Assembly: GCA_028717525.1 (NCBI GenBank)
Contig: JAQUNT010000165.1
Location: 1-5,897, forward strand
Direction of reading: 5' to 3'
Source: Elusimicrobiota bacterium
Lineage (GTDB): Bacteria > Elusimicrobiota > Elusimicrobia > UBA1565 > UBA9628
Length of the DNA: 5,897 nt
Part shown: piece after piece, positions 4,875-5,897 of the stretch
Numbering within the stretch: the first letter of the stretch is position 1
How the letters are laid out: every line of letters starts with the position of its first letter
The notes under the pieces: generated by a model
What the model saw: only the letters and a program-made list of their open reading frames with translations
Told to the model about the DNA's origin: nothing
Database searches by the model: none
Position numbers and translations under genes: made by a program

Positions 4875-5665
4875 AGGTCCCGGCCCTGCTGACGGCGCTG
4901 GCCGTGCTCGCCGGCGGCGAAGCCGCGGCGCAGTCGGCCAAGAGGATCCAGGACAACTCCTTCCTGCTGGAGGAGGCCTACAACCAGGAGCCGGGGGTGG
5001 TGCAGCACATCCAGAACTTCCAGTACCAGAGCCGCAGCAAGACCTGGGCCTACAACTTCACCCAGGAGTGGCCCGCTCCCGGCCGGACCCACCAGCTCTC
5101 CTACTCGATACCGGTCAGCCGCGTCAGCGACCCCGACGCCACGGGCCTGGCAGACGTGCAGCTCCACTACCGCTACCAGCTCGTCGACCGCCCCGCCCTG
5201 GCCGTCGCGCCCCGGCTCTCCGCGCTGCTGCCCACCGGCGACGACAAGAGGGGCCTGGGCAACGGGACCGTCGGGGGCCAGTTCAACCTCCCGGTCAGCG
5301 TCTCGCTCTCCGAGCGTTGGGCGGTCCACTACAACGGCGGGCTCACCTTCGTCCCCTCCAGCCGCGAGCCGGGCGGGGCGCAGGCGGACACCCTGGGCTT
5401 CAACCAGGGCGGCAGCGCGGTCTTCTCCATCGGCCCGAACCTCGACCTTCTCTGCGAGACGGCCTGGACCACGGCCCAGGCGGTCCAGCCCGACGGGACC
5501 GTGGAGCGCACTGAGGCCCTCTTCATCAACCCGGGCCTCCGGGCCGCCATCAACTTCAAATCCGGGCTGCAGATCGTGCCCGGCATCGCCTTCCCCATCG
5601 GGGCGGGGCCCTCGCGCCGGGAGGGCGGAGTCTTCGCCTACCTCTCCTGCGAGCATCCCTTCTAG
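4871..5665 (+). CDS. Outer-membrane beta-barrel, MetA/transporter-like
   Basis: A 264-residue protein starting with TTG at 4871, whose TTGA overlaps the radical SAM stop by four bases. This start gives a clean signal peptide: KVP, a hydrophobic core (about 5-15) and cleavage after AAA or AAAQ (18-21). The mature protein opens with a motif of the form SFLLEEAYNQEPGVVQHI (30-47). I associate this with proteins annotated as transporters, and it probably belongs to the phenol MetA-pathway barrel family (recollection, not a search). The remainder alternates short polar turns with amphipathic strands, such as the tracts around HQLSYSIPVS (74-83), VQLHYRYQLV (96-105) and LSALLPTGDD. It ends in Phe, as outer-membrane barrel proteins recognised by BAM usually do. 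It is probably translated by coupling to the upstream gene. It could instead be a porin-like or structural barrel; cargo cannot be inferred. Confidence 0.8.
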   Translation: MKVPALLTALAVLAGGEAAAQSAKRIQDNSFLLEEAYNQEPGVVQHIQNFQYQSRSKTWAYNFTQEWPAPGRTHQLSYSIPVSRVSDPDATGLADVQLHYRYQLVDRPALAVAPRLSALLPTGDDKRGLGNGTVGGQFNLPVSVSLSERWAVHYNGGLTFVPSSREPGGAQADTLGFNQGGSAVFSIGPNLDLLCETAWTTAQAVQPDGTVERTEALFINPGLRAAINFKSGLQIVPGIAFPIGAGPSRREGGVFAYLSCEHPF

Positions 5666-5681
5666 CGGCCCTGCTGGCCGC
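5665..5681 (+). terminator. Possible hairpin after barrel gene stop
   Basis: GCGGCC-CTGCT-GGCCGC forms a perfect 6-bp stem beginning at the last base of the TAG stop. The following GTTGT is not a real T-tract, so termination would be weak. The same upstream arm (GCGGCCC, 5665-5671) can also pair with GGGCCGC at 5691-5697. Confidence 0.3.
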
Positions 5682-5682
5682 G

Positions 5683-5714
5683 TTGTACAAGGGCCGCGCA
5701 AACTGGTGTAATAT
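5683..5714 (+). promoter_or_regulatory. Probable pyrC promoter
   Basis: TTGTAC (5683-5688) is an acceptable -35 box, followed after 18 bases by TGTAAT (5707-5712), which is preceded by TGG to give an extended -10. TAATAT (5709-5714) is an overlapping alternative -10. Transcription would start near 5719-5721, about ten bases before the ATG. TTGTACAA (5683-5690) is also a perfect palindrome. Confidence 0.6.
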
Positions 5715-5716
5715 CC

Positions 5717-5721
5717 GGGAG
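5717..5721 (+). promoter_or_regulatory. Ribosome binding site of pyrC
   Basis: GGGAG lies 8 nt before the ATG at 5730. It is the only well-placed Shine-Dalgarno seen before a gene start in this window. If the predicted promoter fires at about 5719 the site would be partly outside the mRNA, so the real start is probably slightly upstream or another promoter contributes. Confidence 0.55.
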
Positions 5722-5729
5722 CGGCAAAG

Positions 5730-5897
5730 ATGACAGAGCGGCTTCTGATCCGCGGCGGACTGGTCATCGACCCGGCGCAGGACCTGGAGTCGGTGCGCGA
5801 CGTGCTCCTTTCCGGCGGCCGCGTCCGGCAGGTGGCCCCGGGCCTCGGCCGCCGCTACCCCCGGGTCCCCTGCCTCGACGCGCGGGGCTGCTGGGTC
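5730..5897 (+). CDS. pyrC: Dihydroorotase, N-terminal fragment (3' end cut by window)
   Basis: Only the first 56 residues are present. They show the small N-terminal beta-sandwich segment of class I (PyrC/AllB-type) cyclic amidohydrolases: LLIRGGLVIDPAQDLE (5-20), DVLLSGGRVRQVAPGL (24-39) and a final LDARGCWV (49-56). The family then continues with P-G-x-x-D-x-H-x-H metal-binding sequence, which lies just beyond the window. Dihydroorotase interconverts carbamoyl-aspartate and dihydroorotate in de novo pyrimidine synthesis in the cytoplasm. The I-D-P motif after the first strand is characteristic of dihydroorotase, but allantoinase or dihydropyrimidinase cannot be excluded from this fragment. 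The start is supported by a Shine-Dalgarno. Its own promoter separates it from the barrel gene. Confidence 0.82.
   Translation, partial: MTERLLIRGGLVIDPAQDLESVRDVLLSGGRVRQVAPGLGRRYPRVPCLDARGCWV

Noticed and set aside
4709..5767. 352-codon minus-strand frame over the barrel gene and pyrC start
   Set aside because: Shadow frame: no signal, no family motif, and it crosses a well-formed promoter and Shine-Dalgarno on the plus strand.

Overview
The window is a GC-rich chromosomal segment from a Gram-negative bacterium. The evidence is a predicted outer-membrane beta-barrel with a signal peptide and a C-terminal Phe, two other exported proteins, and frequent TTG starts. The sequence alone does not fix the phylum. 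High GC with radical SAM and DUF3750 genes would suit a deep-branching group such as Elusimicrobiota or a deltaproteobacterial-type lineage, but that is a guess.

Layout, left to right. (1) 2-973, plus strand: the 3' part of a TIM-barrel glycoside-hydrolase-like protein whose expected nucleophile Glu appears to be Ser. (2) 1059-1730, plus: a class II aldolase/adducin-family protein with all key metal and catalytic residues visible. (3) 1760-2308, minus and convergent with the aldolase: a small exported protein with four Cys and no recognisable family. (4) 2309-2426: a divergent intergenic region with probable promoters for the minus-strand gene and for the tRNAs. (5) 2427-2498 and 2518-2592: tRNA-Lys(UUU) and tRNA-Glu(UUC). 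(6) 2610-3326: a DUF3750-family exported protein starting 17 nt after tRNA-Glu. (7) 3354-4874: a radical SAM-like protein with a very unusual cysteine spacing (C-X23-C-X2-C). (8) 4871-5665: an outer-membrane beta-barrel whose TTG start overlaps the radical SAM stop codon by four bases. (9) 5730-5897: the N-terminus of dihydroorotase (PyrC), behind its own probable promoter and Shine-Dalgarno.

Functional reading. The genes do not form one obvious pathway. The strongest linkage is radical SAM plus outer-membrane barrel, which share a TTGA stop/start overlap and are probably translationally coupled. The DUF3750 gene has no promoter that I can see between it and the tRNAs, so it probably rides on the tRNA transcript. 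The aldolase and the small exported protein use visibly more A/T-ending codons than their neighbours and may have a different history. No CRISPR array, insertion sequence, integrase or phage gene is visible.

The best candidate for something undescribed is the radical SAM/barrel pair, because of the split iron-sulfur motif. A second theme is promoter architecture: extended -10 boxes (TGn-TAnnAT-like) sit 8-9 nt before two start codons that lack a usable Shine-Dalgarno, which suggests leaderless mRNAs.
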